From positions 1-62,007 of the forward strand of contig MSHD01000011.1 of the NCBI GenBank assembly GCA_001941045.1: a stretch of 62,007 nucleotides of DNA, in the 5' to 3' direction. Shown piece by piece: positions 16,809 through 25,388 of the stretch (its first letter is position 1; every line of letters begins with the position of its first letter). Made by a program: the position numbers and the translations under genes. The stretch comes from Lachnospiraceae bacterium Zagget2. GTDB taxonomy: Bacteria; Bacillota; Clostridia; Lachnospirales; Lachnospiraceae. The notes below the pieces were generated by a model that worked only from the letters and a program-made list of their open reading frames with translations, did no database searches and had not been told where the DNA came from.

Positions 16809-18113
16809 ATGTACAGAGAAACAGCAAAGTTAATCTTATACCGCGACCTCGGAGAAGACAGCATCCTGCTGAAACTGGCCGGCATTTTCGAAGATTTTGA
16901 ACTGAAGCGTGCAAGCAGCGCCGAACTGACGACGCGCATTTACGAACAGATGAAGGCGCTCCTCGACCTGTCGACACAGTACGGCTTCGACAAGAATCTG
17001 TGGCACAATTATCTGACCTTCATCCTGCTGACAAATGAAAATTCCTTCAGCATGACCAGTGAAAAGGTCGGCGCGAACGACGGCACGGTCAATCATTTCG
17101 CGAAGGGAGATTTCGCTGTCTTCAAACGGCTCTTTGACTTTGATTTTTCGCCGATCGAGGAAGCGCTCGGCATCGACTGCTTCACGACGGTCTGCCATTA
17201 CCATGCCATCCCGAAGAAGGAGCGCATGTACAATCGCAATGTCAGCGAGAAAGTGCAGACGATCAGCGAGAAAATTGAACAGGCAAAAGATGAAAATGAG
17301 ATTTTCGATATTATCACTGATTTTTATGCGGCCTACGGCGTCGGCATGTTCGGTCTGAACCGGGCCTTCCGCATCCGTCATCTCGAGGACGGCGTGGAAT
17401 TCCTTCCGATCAATAATACAGACCGCGTCGTTCTGGACGACCTGATCGGCTATGAAATTCAGAAAAAGAAGCTGATCGACAATACGGAAGCCTTTATCAA
17501 AGGACTGCCCTGCAACAACGTGCTGCTCTGCGGCGACGCCGGGACCGGCAAGTCGACAAGCATCAAGGCCCTGCTGAACGAATACTACGATCAGGGACTG
17601 CGGATGATCGAGATCTACAAGCATCAGTTTCAGGATCTGTCGAACATCATCGCACAGGTCAAGAACCGGAACTATCGCTTCATTATCTACATGGATGATC
17701 TTTCTTTTGAGGACTTCGAGATCGAGTATAAATATTTGAAGGCCATCATCGAGGGCGGCATGGAAACGAAGCCGGACAATGTCCTGATCTATGCGACCTC
17801 AAACCGCCGCCATCTGATCAAGGAAAGCTGGAATGATCGGAACGATATGGAAAATGAGAACGGCATGCACCGCTCCGACACGATGCAGGAGAAGCTGTCG
17901 CTCGTCGCGCGTTTTGGTGTGACGATCTACTATGGAAAGCCGACGCCGAAGGAGTACTTCACGATCGTGAAGGAGCTGCGGAAACGCTATCCGTCGATCA
18001 CCTGCTCCGATGAGGAGCTGTGCGCGGAGGCCAACAAATGGGAGCTCAGCCACGGCGGTATCTCCGGACGGACGGCGCAGCAGTTCATCAATTACATGGC
18101 GGGGATGGCCTGA
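16809..18113 (+). CDS. DUF815-family AAA+ ATPase
   Basis: A 434-residue protein. The C-terminal half is a AAA+ module with Walker A GDAGTGKSTS (about 234-243) and Walker B FIIYMDDLSFED, plus a sensor-like YATSNRRHL. The N-terminal 200 residues are helical. This family (DUF815) is widespread and uncharacterised in bacteria. ATG 16809 (MYRETAKL) is preferred to one 18 bases earlier because TAGGAGAA lies between them. It is probably co-transcribed with uppP. Loader, remodeller or chaperone function is a family-level guess. Confidence 0.82.
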   Translation: MYRETAKLILYRDLGEDSILLKLAGIFEDFELKRASSAELTTRIYEQMKALLDLSTQYGFDKNLWHNYLTFILLTNENSFSMTSEKVGANDGTVNHFAKGDFAVFKRLFDFDFSPIEEALGIDCFTTVCHYHAIPKKERMYNRNVSEKVQTISEKIEQAKDENEIFDIITDFYAAYGVGMFGLNRAFRIRHLEDGVEFLPINNTDRVVLDDLIGYEIQKKKLIDNTEAFIKGLPCNNVLLCGDAGTGKSTSIKALLNEYYDQGLRMIEIYKHQFQDLSNIIAQVKNRNYRFIIYMDDLSFEDFEIEYKYLKAIIEGGMETKPDNVLIYATSNRRHLIKESWNDRNDMENENGMHRSDTMQEKLSLVARFGVTIYYGKPTPKEYFTIVKELRKRYPSITCSDEELCAEANKWELSHGGISGRTAQQFINYMAGMA

Positions 18114-18187
18114 CCTCTGGCAAAAAGGTGCGCTCCGTATTGATATAGTCTGTCCGAAGCGCTGCATTATGGCCAACGGTCACGGAA

Positions 18188-18958
18188 TCATTTCACGAGA
18201 TATCCGCCGTCTACGGGGATGATGGCTCCGCCCAGGTAATCGCTGGCATGAGAGGCCAGGAAGATACAGGCGCCTTTCATGTCGTCGCCGGTGCCCCAGC
18301 GCTTCGCGGCAATCCGGTCTGTGATCTGCTGGTAGCGGGGATTCGCAGGATCAAGGAGCGCCGCATTCATCGCGGTCTCCATGTATCCGGGGGCAATCGC
18401 ATTGACATTGATGCCTCTGGCCATCCAGTCATTGCTCAGCTCCTTTGTCAGCTGCGTCACACCGCCCTTGGCTGCCGCGTACGCCGGAATCGTCTGTCCG
18501 CCGAACCAGGAGATCATCGATGCAATATTGATGATCTTTCCATAACCCTTTTTCAGCATCACCTTTCCCGCTTCCTGACAGAGGATGAATACGGAATTCA
18601 GGTTCACATTCAGCACTTCATCCCACTCTTCAAGCGGAAATTCCTCCGCGCTGTGGCGTCTCTGAATTCCATGCGCCGTGACGAGGATATCCAGGTCTCC
18701 GTTCAGTTCCTTCAGACACGCCTCAAAGCACTGATAGACCTGTTCACGAGTCGCCAGGTCTGCCTTCACACCGTGACAGACAAATCCCCTCCCGCAGAAT
18801 TCTCCCGCCACATCAAATACCTTGTCCGACGTGCCGACGATGACCACCTCGCATCCGACTTCCATCAGGCCTTCCGCCATCCCGTAGCCAAGGCCTCTGG
18901 TGCCGCCGGTCACGATTGCTTTTTTCCCTTTAATATCAAAAAGTTCCTGTGCGTTCAT
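18188..18958 (-). CDS. SDR dehydrogenase, KduD/gluconate 5-dehydrogenase-like
   Basis: A 256-residue NAD(P)-dependent short-chain dehydrogenase. The nucleotide-binding TGGTRGLGYGMA is at about 17-28, the catalytic Ser is in NIASMISWFGG, and YAAAK holds the Tyr and Lys. NVNAIAPGYMET and DYLGGAIIPVDGG are conserved. The region IQRRHSAEEFPLEEW matches the KduD group (2-deoxy-D-gluconate 3-dehydrogenase), so it probably acts on a uronate-derived keto sugar acid. The ATG at 18958 follows AAGGAATAAGGGG. It lies five bases after the aminotransferase stop; exact substrate unknown. Confidence 0.8.
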   Translation of the reverse strand: MNAQELFDIKGKKAIVTGGTRGLGYGMAEGLMEVGCEVVIVGTSDKVFDVAGEFCGRGFVCHGVKADLATREQVYQCFEACLKELNGDLDILVTAHGIQRRHSAEEFPLEEWDEVLNVNLNSVFILCQEAGKVMLKKGYGKIINIASMISWFGGQTIPAYAAAKGGVTQLTKELSNDWMARGINVNAIAPGYMETAMNAALLDPANPRYQQITDRIAAKRWGTGDDMKGACIFLASHASDYLGGAIIPVDGGYLVK

Positions 18959-18963
18959 TCCCC

Positions 18964-20247
18964 TTATTCCTTCCCCAGTAGTTTCTCCACGCTTACCAGT
19001 TTCACACACAATACAAACAGTTCCGCCGTGATCTTCAGCTCATCCAGATTCGGATAAGAGGGTGCGATACGGATATTGCTGTCGTGCGGATCTTTCCCAT
19101 AAGGATAGGTCGCACCCGCGCCGGTCAGGGTGACTCCGGCTTCCTTACACTTCGCGACAATCGCCTTCGCACAGCCGTCCATCGACTCAAAGGAGATGAA
19201 GTATCCGCCAAGCGGCTTCGTCCAGGTTCCGATACCAAGGCCGCCAAGCTCACGCTCCAGTGTCTCCAGTACCAGTTCAAACTTCGGACGCAGGATGTCG
19301 GCGTGCTTTCTCATATGTACTTTGATGCCATCGAGATCCTTGAAATACAGCACATGGCGCAGCTGATTGATCTTGTCATGGCTGATGATCTGATAGGTCA
19401 TCGAGTCCTTCACCCATTTGAGGTTGCCCTCGGAAGCGGCGATGCAGCTGATCCCGGCGCCCGCAAAGCTGATCTTCGACGTAGACGCAAATTCCAGCAC
19501 AATATCCTCGTTTCCTGCCTCACGGCAGAGCGCGAGCATCTCCGGCAGCGTGTCCTGTCTGTCCTCATAGAGATGATGGACACAGTAGGCATTATCCCAG
19601 TAGATCCGGAAATCCTCCGCGGCAGGGGAAAGCTTCGCCATTCTGCGGCAGACTTCCTCCGAATAGGTAATGCCAAGCGGATTCGTATACATCGGCACAC
19701 ACCAGATGCCCTTTACCGCCGGATCCTTCACATACTCCTCCACCAGATCCATATCCGGACCGTCCTCGTGCATCGGAATCGTGATCATCTCAATGCCGAA
19801 GTGCCCGGTGATCGCGAAATGGCGGTCATAACCGGGCGCGGGACAGAGAAATTTTACCTTGTCAAGCTTACACCAGGGCGTGCTGCCCATGACGCCGTGC
19901 GTCACGGAACGGGAGACCGTATCGTACATCACATTCAGGCTGGCAGTACCGAATACGATCACATGCTGCGGATCTACGCCAAGCATCTCGCCAAGCAGCC
20001 GGCGGGCTCCCACAATGCCCTCCAGGCATCCGTAGTTTCTCACATCCACACCCGCTTCATCCGTCATGTCAAAGCTGCTGTTGAAAATATCCATCATCGG
20101 CATCGTCATATCCAGCTGTGCCGGAGCCGGTTTGCCTCTGGACATGTCAAGCTTCAGTCCCCTGGCCTTTGCCTCATCATACTGAAGCGTCAGATCTTTT
20201 TCCAGTTCCAGCAGTTCTTCTTTGCTCATCTCGCAATACGGTTTCAT
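18964..20247 (-). CDS. Class I aminotransferase (Aminotran_MocR type, aspartate-like)
   Basis: A 427-residue PLP enzyme of the stand-alone Aminotran_MocR family, without a GntR domain; characterised relatives are type Ic aspartate aminotransferases. Conserved parts: DMSRGKPAPAQLD near the N-terminus, YTNPLGITYSE, the PLP-contact WDNAYCVHHLY, and the Schiff-base Lys in FASTSKISFAGAG. The ATG at 20247 (MKPYCEMSKEE) follows AAGGAGGAG, so 28 upstream codons are rejected. It is probably co-transcribed with the SDR gene, though a shared pathway is not obvious. Confidence 0.82.
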   Translation of the reverse strand: MKPYCEMSKEELLELEKDLTLQYDEAKARGLKLDMSRGKPAPAQLDMTMPMMDIFNSSFDMTDEAGVDVRNYGCLEGIVGARRLLGEMLGVDPQHVIVFGTASLNVMYDTVSRSVTHGVMGSTPWCKLDKVKFLCPAPGYDRHFAITGHFGIEMITIPMHEDGPDMDLVEEYVKDPAVKGIWCVPMYTNPLGITYSEEVCRRMAKLSPAAEDFRIYWDNAYCVHHLYEDRQDTLPEMLALCREAGNEDIVLEFASTSKISFAGAGISCIAASEGNLKWVKDSMTYQIISHDKINQLRHVLYFKDLDGIKVHMRKHADILRPKFELVLETLERELGGLGIGTWTKPLGGYFISFESMDGCAKAIVAKCKEAGVTLTGAGATYPYGKDPHDSNIRIAPSYPNLDELKITAELFVLCVKLVSVEKLLGKE

Positions 20248-20320
20248 CCTCAAGTCTCCTCCTTCCGATTTATCACAAAGTGAGAGACTGTATAAATACC
20301 ATACAGCCTCCTCGCTAAAC

Positions 20321-20944
20321 TCACTCTTCAAATACTGTCTTCACCAGCTGATCGTATTCCTTCCAGGCTGGATATTCATCGAGATCCCTGAGCGCCTCCG
20401 CAATCTGCCGGTACAACCAGGCATGTTTCGCCTTGTCCTTCTGATTGAAACGCTCCCAGATACGATCGCCGATCTTCCGCATGTCCCGCTCGATGGAACG
20501 AAGATTCGAAAGCTTATCGGCAAGTGCCAGCATCTTCGCACCCCTGTCGGCCTTTTCCAGAAGATAGGTGATCGTCTCCTGCTTGCGAAGCTCCCAGGTG
20601 CTCTCCGGCGGAAGATCCCGTCGCTTATTCTCCGTCTCACTGCCTACATAATACGCGATCCGCTTCCCGAAATACTGCTCGATCATCTGCAGAGTAATAT
20701 CCGTGTCCTCTACCACATCATGCAGCACCGCCGCCGCGATCAGCTCCTCGTCATCGCTCAGCTCCGCCACGATCGCCGCTGCTTCAATCGGATGTGTCAG
20801 ATAGGGTATCCTGCTCCCTTTCCGTGTCGTCCTCTGATGCGCTGTGGCCGCAAAGACAACTGCCTTCTCATAAAGAGGCAGTCTGCTGTCGGAAAGCATG
20901 CGATCGATTTCCTCTGTCATCTCGATTTTCATTTTTGCAAGCAC
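20321..20944 (-). CDS. HD-domain hydrolase (small alarmone hydrolase-like)
   Basis: A 207-residue metal-dependent phosphohydrolase of the RelA/SpoT-HD (HD_4, MESH1-like) type. Metal-site residues are in AATAHQRTTRKGSRIPYLTHP (first His), LHDVVEDTD (HD pair) and ALADKLSNLRS (distal Asp). There is no synthetase or TGS domain, so ppGpp hydrolysis alone is likely, but other nucleotide pyrophosphates are possible. The first start is GTG at 20944; ATG 20932 four codons later is equally plausible. The aminotransferase gene follows 73 bases downstream on the same strand. Confidence 0.75.
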   Translation of the reverse strand: MLAKMKIEMTEEIDRMLSDSRLPLYEKAVVFAATAHQRTTRKGSRIPYLTHPIEAAAIVAELSDDEELIAAAVLHDVVEDTDITLQMIEQYFGKRIAYYVGSETENKRRDLPPESTWELRKQETITYLLEKADRGAKMLALADKLSNLRSIERDMRKIGDRIWERFNQKDKAKHAWLYRQIAEALRDLDEYPAWKEYDQLVKTVFEE

Positions 20945-21015
20945 CCGTCACCCTTTTTGAAACCCACCAGTGAGTCGAGTATAGCACAGACACCGCAAAA
21001 TGGCAATCAATTCTT

Positions 21016-21216
21016 TCATTCCCGGGAAATCCGGCCATAGAAAGAAATCAGGTACAGGCCGCAAATTCCAACCAGGGCATAGATGATTCTGGACAGCCAG
21101 CTCATGTTTCCAAAAAGCCACGACACCAGATCCAGCTGAAAGAAACCGATCAGCCCCCAGTTGATGGCTCCGATGATGACGATGGTCAGCGCAAAACAAT
21201 CCAAACCTTTATTCAT
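21016..21216 (-). CDS. DUF378 small membrane protein
   Basis: A 66-residue protein with two transmembrane helices and the family motif GAINWGLIGFFQLDLV. DUF378 proteins are widespread and uncharacterised. ATG 21216 is chosen over the adjacent upstream TTG because AGGAGG is nine bases before it. It lies alone between the HD-domain gene and the Lrp gene. Confidence 0.8.
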   Translation of the reverse strand: MNKGLDCFALTIVIIGAINWGLIGFFQLDLVSWLFGNMSWLSRIIYALVGICGLYLISFYGRISRE

Positions 21217-21263
21217 CAAAATCTACCTCCTTTTACACCCAGTATAACCGGATGAAAAGGAAG

Positions 21264-21713
21264 CTATACATCCTCTGCTACAGGCGCGCCGCTTTTGATC
21301 TCTTTCAGTACGAAGTAAGTCTTTGTGGCTGATACTCCCTGAATATTTTTGATAACCCGATGAATCTGCTCCAGTGATTCCGATGACTTCGTCTGTATCC
21401 GCAGCATAAAATCATAATCGCCGGTCAGATAATCGCAGGCCACGATACTCGGATCCGCATTCACAACTTCTGTAAAGCCATCGTAAAACCTGGGATGCTC
21501 AAGAGCTACCTCCATCAGAGCCGTCACATCATTTCCGATTTTGTGCTGATCCAGCACCACCGTATATTGACGGATGATTCCGTTACGCTCCAGCTTGCGT
21601 ATCCTCTCAATCACTGCAGCCACCGACAGATGCACCGTCTGGCTGATCTCCGTCGCGGAACGTCTGGAATTATCGCTGAGACATTTTAAAATGCTTCGGT
21701 CCATACTGTCCAT
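21264..21713 (-). CDS. Lrp/AsnC-family transcriptional regulator
   Basis: A 149-residue protein with an N-terminal winged helix (MDRSILKCLSDNSRRSATEI ... AAVIERIRKLERNGII) and a C-terminal RAM/AsnC ligand-binding domain (CDYLTGDYDFMLRI, about 90-103; SATKTYFVLKEIK). Such proteins sense amino acids and form octamers. ATG 21713 is set by AAGGAGG; 21 upstream codons are rejected. Sulfur amino-acid genes lie 400 bases upstream, but any regulatory link is a guess. Confidence 0.88.
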   Translation of the reverse strand: MDSMDRSILKCLSDNSRRSATEISQTVHLSVAAVIERIRKLERNGIIRQYTVVLDQHKIGNDVTALMEVALEHPRFYDGFTEVVNADPSIVACDYLTGDYDFMLRIQTKSSESLEQIHRVIKNIQGVSATKTYFVLKEIKSGAPVAEDV

Positions 21714-21734
21714 CGTATTTCCTCCTTGAAAAAA

Positions 21735-21763
21735 GGCATGGAAAGCTTTCACTCTTCCATGCC
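21735..21763 (-). terminator. Terminator between the HMA protein and Lrp genes
   Basis: A 9-bp perfect stem GGCATGGAA/TTCCATGCC (21735-21743 with 21755-21763) followed on the minus strand by six T residues, 60 bases downstream of the HMA gene stop. Confidence 0.75.
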
Positions 21764-21824
21764 CTTTCATGTACATTTTTCAGTTCGGAACTACTATACA
21801 ATAAATTTTTCGGTTTCGCAAGTC

Positions 21825-22082
21825 CTATTTTTTATGGAACAGCGAAAATCCTTTCTTTTCATACGGCTCGGTCTTCATGGAAAGCACACGGTAGCCCGTC
21901 GCCTCGATGGCCTCACGAAGCTTTGTCTCGTCGATCTCCGTCTCGGAGAGAATCTCCGTCGTACCCTTGCTGTGGGATGACGTCACCTTTTTTACGTCCG
22001 CTACCTTTCGAACCGCCTCATTCACATGCGCCTCACACATCCCACAGGCCATACCGTCTATATCCAGTGTGATTTTAAACAT
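21825..22082 (-). CDS. Heavy-metal-associated (HMA) domain protein
   Basis: An 85-residue cytosolic metallochaperone-like protein. One HMA ferredoxin-fold domain carries GMACGMCEAHV (about 10-20), an MxCxxC metal site that normally binds Cu(I), and a C-terminal Lys-rich extension. No copper ATPase is adjacent. It ends before a clear terminator. Confidence 0.85.
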   Translation of the reverse strand: MFKITLDIDGMACGMCEAHVNEAVRKVADVKKVTSSHSKGTTEILSETEIDETKLREAIEATGYRVLSMKTEPYEKKGFSLFHKK

Positions 22083-22162
22083 CCCGCCGCCTCCTTCTAC
22101 TGGTTATCCATCGCTAATATAGCACATTTCTCTCTGCGTTTACCAGTAGAAAAGTCATCATC

Positions 22163-23473
22163 TTACTCCACCGCCTTGAATGCTTCGTCGAGATCCTGGA
22201 TGATATCGTCGATATTTTCCGTGCCAATGGAGAGACGGATCGTATTCGGCTTAATGCCCTGGTCGAGCAGTTCCTCCTCGGTGCACTGACTGTGTGTCGT
22301 GCTCGCCGGATGGATGACGAGGGATTTCACATCCGCAACATTCGCCAGCAGCGAGAACAGCTCCAGATTATCAATGAAATCCTTGGCCTTCTGCGCATCG
22401 CCTTTGATCTCGAAGGTGAAGATCGAGCCGCCGCCGTTCGGAAAATATTTTCTGTAGAGAGCCTGCTGGCTCGCATCGTCTGTCACAGACGGATGATGCA
22501 CCTTCTCCACCTGCGGATGCTTCTCAAGGTACTGTACAACCTTCAGCGCATTCTCCACATGGCGCTCCACGCGCAGAGACAAGGTCTCCAGTCCCTGCAG
22601 GAAGAACCAGGCATGGAAGGGGGAGAGCGTCGCGCCGGTGTCGCGCAGCAGGATCGCACGGATCTTGGTCACGAAAGCCGCCGGACCGACCGCTTTGGTA
22701 AAGCTGATGCCGTGATAGCTCGGATTCGGTTCCGTGAGCGACGGGAACTTGCCGGAAGCCTCCCAGTCAAATTTCCCGCTGTCGACGATCACACCGCCGA
22801 TTGTCGTTCCATGGCCGCCGATAAATTTCGTCGCGGAATGCACGACGATGTCCGCACCATACTCGATCGGACGCACCAGATAGGGCGTTGCAAAGGTATT
22901 GTCGATGACGAGCGGTATCTTATGCGCATGCGCAATCTTCGCAATTGCCTCGATGTCCACCACATCGGAGTTCGGATTGCCAAGCGTCTCGATGAAGATG
23001 GCCTTCGTGTTTTCCTGAATGGCCGCCTCCACGGCATCGTAGTCAAAGATGTCGACAAAAGTGGTCGTGATGCCGTACTGCGGCAGGGTATGCAGAAGCA
23101 GATTGAATGAGCCGCCATAAATATTTTTCGCCGAGACGATGTGGTCGCCGTTCTGCGCGAGATTCTCAATCGTGTAAGTGATCGCCGCCGCTCCGGAAGC
23201 CACAGCCAGCGCCGCCACGCCGCCCTCCAGGGCCGCAATACGCTGCTCGAAGACATCCTCGGTCGGATTTGTCAGACGGCCATAGATATTTCCGGCGTCC
23301 GTAAGACCAAAGCGCGCCGCCGCATGGTCGCTATTGCGGAATACATAAGAGGAGGTCTGATAAATCGGCACCGCCCTCGCATCCGTCACCGGATCGGGTT
23401 TCTCCTGTCCTACGTGGAGCTGCAGGGTTTCAAATTTGAACTTTCTGTTCTCACGTGTAATTTTTTCTGCCAT
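22163..23473 (-). CDS. O-acetylhomoserine sulfhydrylase (PLP, Cys/Met metabolism family)
   Basis: A 436-residue enzyme making homocysteine (or methionine precursors) from O-acetylhomoserine and sulfide. Family marks: ETLQLHVGQEKPDP at the N-terminus, YGRLTNPTEDVFEQRIAALE, VIDNTFATPYL, and the PLP Lys in VHSATKFIGGHGTTIGG. Length fits MetY rather than the shorter MetB/MetC. The ATG at 23473 has AAAGGA upstream. It follows cysK by 22 bases, so both routes of sulfide fixation share one promoter. Confidence 0.9.
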   Translation of the reverse strand: MAEKITRENRKFKFETLQLHVGQEKPDPVTDARAVPIYQTSSYVFRNSDHAAARFGLTDAGNIYGRLTNPTEDVFEQRIAALEGGVAALAVASGAAAITYTIENLAQNGDHIVSAKNIYGGSFNLLLHTLPQYGITTTFVDIFDYDAVEAAIQENTKAIFIETLGNPNSDVVDIEAIAKIAHAHKIPLVIDNTFATPYLVRPIEYGADIVVHSATKFIGGHGTTIGGVIVDSGKFDWEASGKFPSLTEPNPSYHGISFTKAVGPAAFVTKIRAILLRDTGATLSPFHAWFFLQGLETLSLRVERHVENALKVVQYLEKHPQVEKVHHPSVTDDASQQALYRKYFPNGGGSIFTFEIKGDAQKAKDFIDNLELFSLLANVADVKSLVIHPASTTHSQCTEEELLDQGIKPNTIRLSIGTENIDDIIQDLDEAFKAVE

Positions 23474-23495
23474 GATGGATTCTATCCTTTCTCGC

Positions 23496-24428
23496 TTATT
23501 CCGTAAATAACGGTGTAGAATAATAACGGTCGCCGCTGTCAGGGAGAAGGACAACGATTGTCTTTCCCTTGTTCTCCGGCCTCTGCGCCAGCTGGATGCC
23601 CGCCGAGAGCGCCGCGCCGGAGGAAATACCCGTCAGCACGCCCTCATGTTTCGTCAGCAGCTTTGACTTTACAAAAGCGTCATCATTATCAATCGCAATA
23701 ATCTCATCGTAAATCTTTGTGTTCAGCACCTCCGGCACAAAGCCCGCGCCGATGCCCTGGATCTTATGCGAGCCGCTTTTGCCCTCCGACAGAACCGGGG
23801 AGGTCGCCGGCTCAACCGCCACGATCTGTACCTCCGGCTTCTGCTCCTTCAGGTACTCACCGACGCCGGTCAGCGTTCCGCCGGTGCCGACGCCCGCCAC
23901 AAAGATATCCACCGCTCCGTCCGTGTCGTTCCAGATCTCCGGACCGGTCGTTGCTTTGTGTACAGCCGGGTTCGCCGGATTCACAAACTGTCCGGGAATG
24001 AAGCTGTTCGGAATCTCCTTTGCAAGCTCATCCGCCTTTGCAATCGCACCCTTCATGCCCTTTGCGCCATCCGTCAGGACCAGTTCTGCTCCATAGGCCT
24101 TCAGGATATTCCTGCGCTCCACGCTCATCGTCTCCGGCATCGTCAGGATAATGCGGTAACCCTTCGCCGCTGCGATGGCCGCAAGGCCGATACCTGTATT
24201 ACCTGAAGTCGGCTCGATGATGACGGAACCCTCCTTCAGAATACCCTTCTCCTCCGCATCCTCGATCATCGCCTTCGCGATGCGGTCCTTGACGCTGCCC
24301 GCCGGATTGAAATACTCAAGCTTTATGAGAAGCCTTGCCTCCAGCCCCAGCGCTTTCTCCAGGTTTACCGGCTCCACCAGGGGGGTATTGCCAATCAGTC
24401 CCAGCGTTCCTTTAAAAATACTGGCCAT
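23496..24428 (-). CDS. cysK: Cysteine synthase A
   Basis: A 310-residue PLP enzyme that makes cysteine from O-acetylserine and sulfide. Signatures: [11 protein letters not shown], the PLP-Lys motif [14 protein letters not shown] (about 38-51), [12 protein letters not shown] (about 70-81), [12 protein letters not shown] and [12 protein letters not shown]. The ATG at 24428 (MASIFKG) follows GGAGG. It heads an operon with the O-acetylhomoserine sulfhydrylase behind a near-consensus promoter with a palindrome in the spacer. Confidence 0.93.
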   Translation of the reverse strand: MASIFKGTLGLIGNTPLVEPVNLEKALGLEARLLIKLEYFNPAGSVKDRIAKAMIEDAEEKGILKEGSVIIEPTSGNTGIGLAAIAAAKGYRIILTMPETMSVERRNILKAYGAELVLTDGAKGMKGAIAKADELAKEIPNSFIPGQFVNPANPAVHKATTGPEIWNDTDGAVDIFVAGVGTGGTLTGVGEYLKEQKPEVQIVAVEPATSPVLSEGKSGSHKIQGIGAGFVPEVLNTKIYDEIIAIDNDDAFVKSKLLTKHEGVLTGISSGAALSAGIQLAQRPENKGKTIVVLLPDSGDRYYSTPLFTE

Positions 24429-24472
24429 AATCTTTTCCTCCATTTCCTACTGGAATAATATGTTTTAAGGGG

Positions 24473-24501
24473 ATTATATAGCAGACTTCTGCCTTTGTCA
24501 A
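24473..24501 (-). promoter_or_regulatory. cysK promoter with palindrome in the spacer
   Basis: Minus strand TTGACA (24501-24496), 17 bases, TATAAT (24478-24473): both hexamers are perfect. The palindrome GCAGA-AG-TCTGC fills most of the spacer (24481-24492), where a bound repressor would block polymerase directly. Confidence 0.85.
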
Positions 24502-24511
24502 CCACAAAAAT

Positions 24512-24541
24512 TTACGGCGGCATTCACACACGCCGCCGTAA
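24512..24541. terminator. Bidirectional terminator downstream of the HicB-like gene
   Basis: A 10-bp perfect stem (24512-24521 with 24532-24541) flanked by A-run and T-run on either side. It separates the HicB-like gene from the cysK promoter. Confidence 0.8.
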
Positions 24542-24550
24542 TTTTTCGTC

Positions 24551-24829
24551 CTATTCGTCCCATCCGTCGTTAAAACGGAAGTTAATGCAGATATTCCGCA
24601 CCTCATCGCCGTCCTGCACCCGCAGGTCAGCGGCGTCGGAGACCGGCGGCAGCGCCGCATCGTCCTCCGCCATCTCCGCCTCGATCCAGCGGTACATCGC
24701 CGCGTTCGCCTCGTCGACGGCTTCATCGAGTGTCTCACCCGAAGCCTCGCAGCCCTCAAGATCGGGCAGCATGGCCTGCCAGTGTCCATCCTCCTGCCGG
24801 TGCAGAATCGCCGGGTAGGTAAATTTCAT
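24551..24829 (-). CDS. HicB-like antitoxin-fold protein
   Basis: A 92-residue protein with the HicB partial RNase-H fold: YPAILHRQEDGHWQAMLPDL, GCEASGETLDEAVDEA, then an acidic tail. ATG 24829 follows GGAGGAGG; a longer frame upstream is only antisense reading through the nitroreductase region. No HicA toxin gene is seen within the neighbouring sequence on either side, so it is an orphan, possibly a regulator. There is no obvious DNA-binding domain at the C-terminus. Confidence 0.75.
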   Translation of the reverse strand: MKFTYPAILHRQEDGHWQAMLPDLEGCEASGETLDEAVDEANAAMYRWIEAEMAEDDAALPPVSDAADLRVQDGDEVRNICINFRFNDGWDE

Positions 24830-24845
24830 AGTGTCCTCCTCCGGC

Positions 24846-25367
24846 TCAGCCGACTTTGATGATTCTTCCTTCTTTGCGTGGCTTTCCCTCCGGGAGCGCC
24901 GCGGCGGCGTAGCCGAGGATGCAGTGACCAATACCCTCGTAGCTATCCGGCACACCCCAGGCCTTCTTGAGCGCCTTGCCCTCCTCGGAGTCAAACACCT
25001 GTCTCGCACGGTGGATCCAGCAGGACGCAACGCCGATGGACGCCGCGGCGTTCATCATATTCCCCATTACCAGAGCGCCGTCCTCCACATAGGTCATCTT
25101 CTCAGAATCCGCGAACACGATGACCACCGTCGGCGCACCGTAGAAGGGGTCAATGTCGCTGCCCATGACCGCCGCGTTCATGGCGGAGAGCTTTTTCACC
25201 AGCTCCGGTTCCTGGACGACGACCTGCATCGGGCTCTGCGCACCCATGCCCGAGGGCGCCCACACGCCCGCCTGCAGGATCAGGTCGAGCTCCTCATCCT
25301 TGATCTGCTCGCCCGTGTAGGCGCGGCAGCTTCTGCGTTCCATCATGTTTTTGATAATTTCGTTCAA
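24846..25367 (-). CDS. Nitroreductase-family flavoprotein
   Basis: A 173-residue FMN-dependent oxidoreductase. N-terminal MMERRSCRAYTGEQI is the FMN-phosphate-binding signature, APSGMGAQSP follows at about 37-46, and SCWIHRARQVF and GHCILGYAA are conserved. Likely a homodimer using NAD(P)H; substrate unknown. It starts 21 bases after nth and continues into the HicB-like gene 16 bases downstream. Confidence 0.85.
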   Translation of the reverse strand: MNEIIKNMMERRSCRAYTGEQIKDEELDLILQAGVWAPSGMGAQSPMQVVVQEPELVKKLSAMNAAVMGSDIDPFYGAPTVVIVFADSEKMTYVEDGALVMGNMMNAAASIGVASCWIHRARQVFDSEEGKALKKAWGVPDSYEGIGHCILGYAAAALPEGKPRKEGRIIKVG

Positions 25368-25388
25368 GTTTTTACCTCCTTTTATGTG

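Noticed and set aside
22163-24501. SAM riboswitch or T-box upstream of the cysK operon
   Set aside because: The leader between the promoter and cysK is only about 40 bases, too short for either element.
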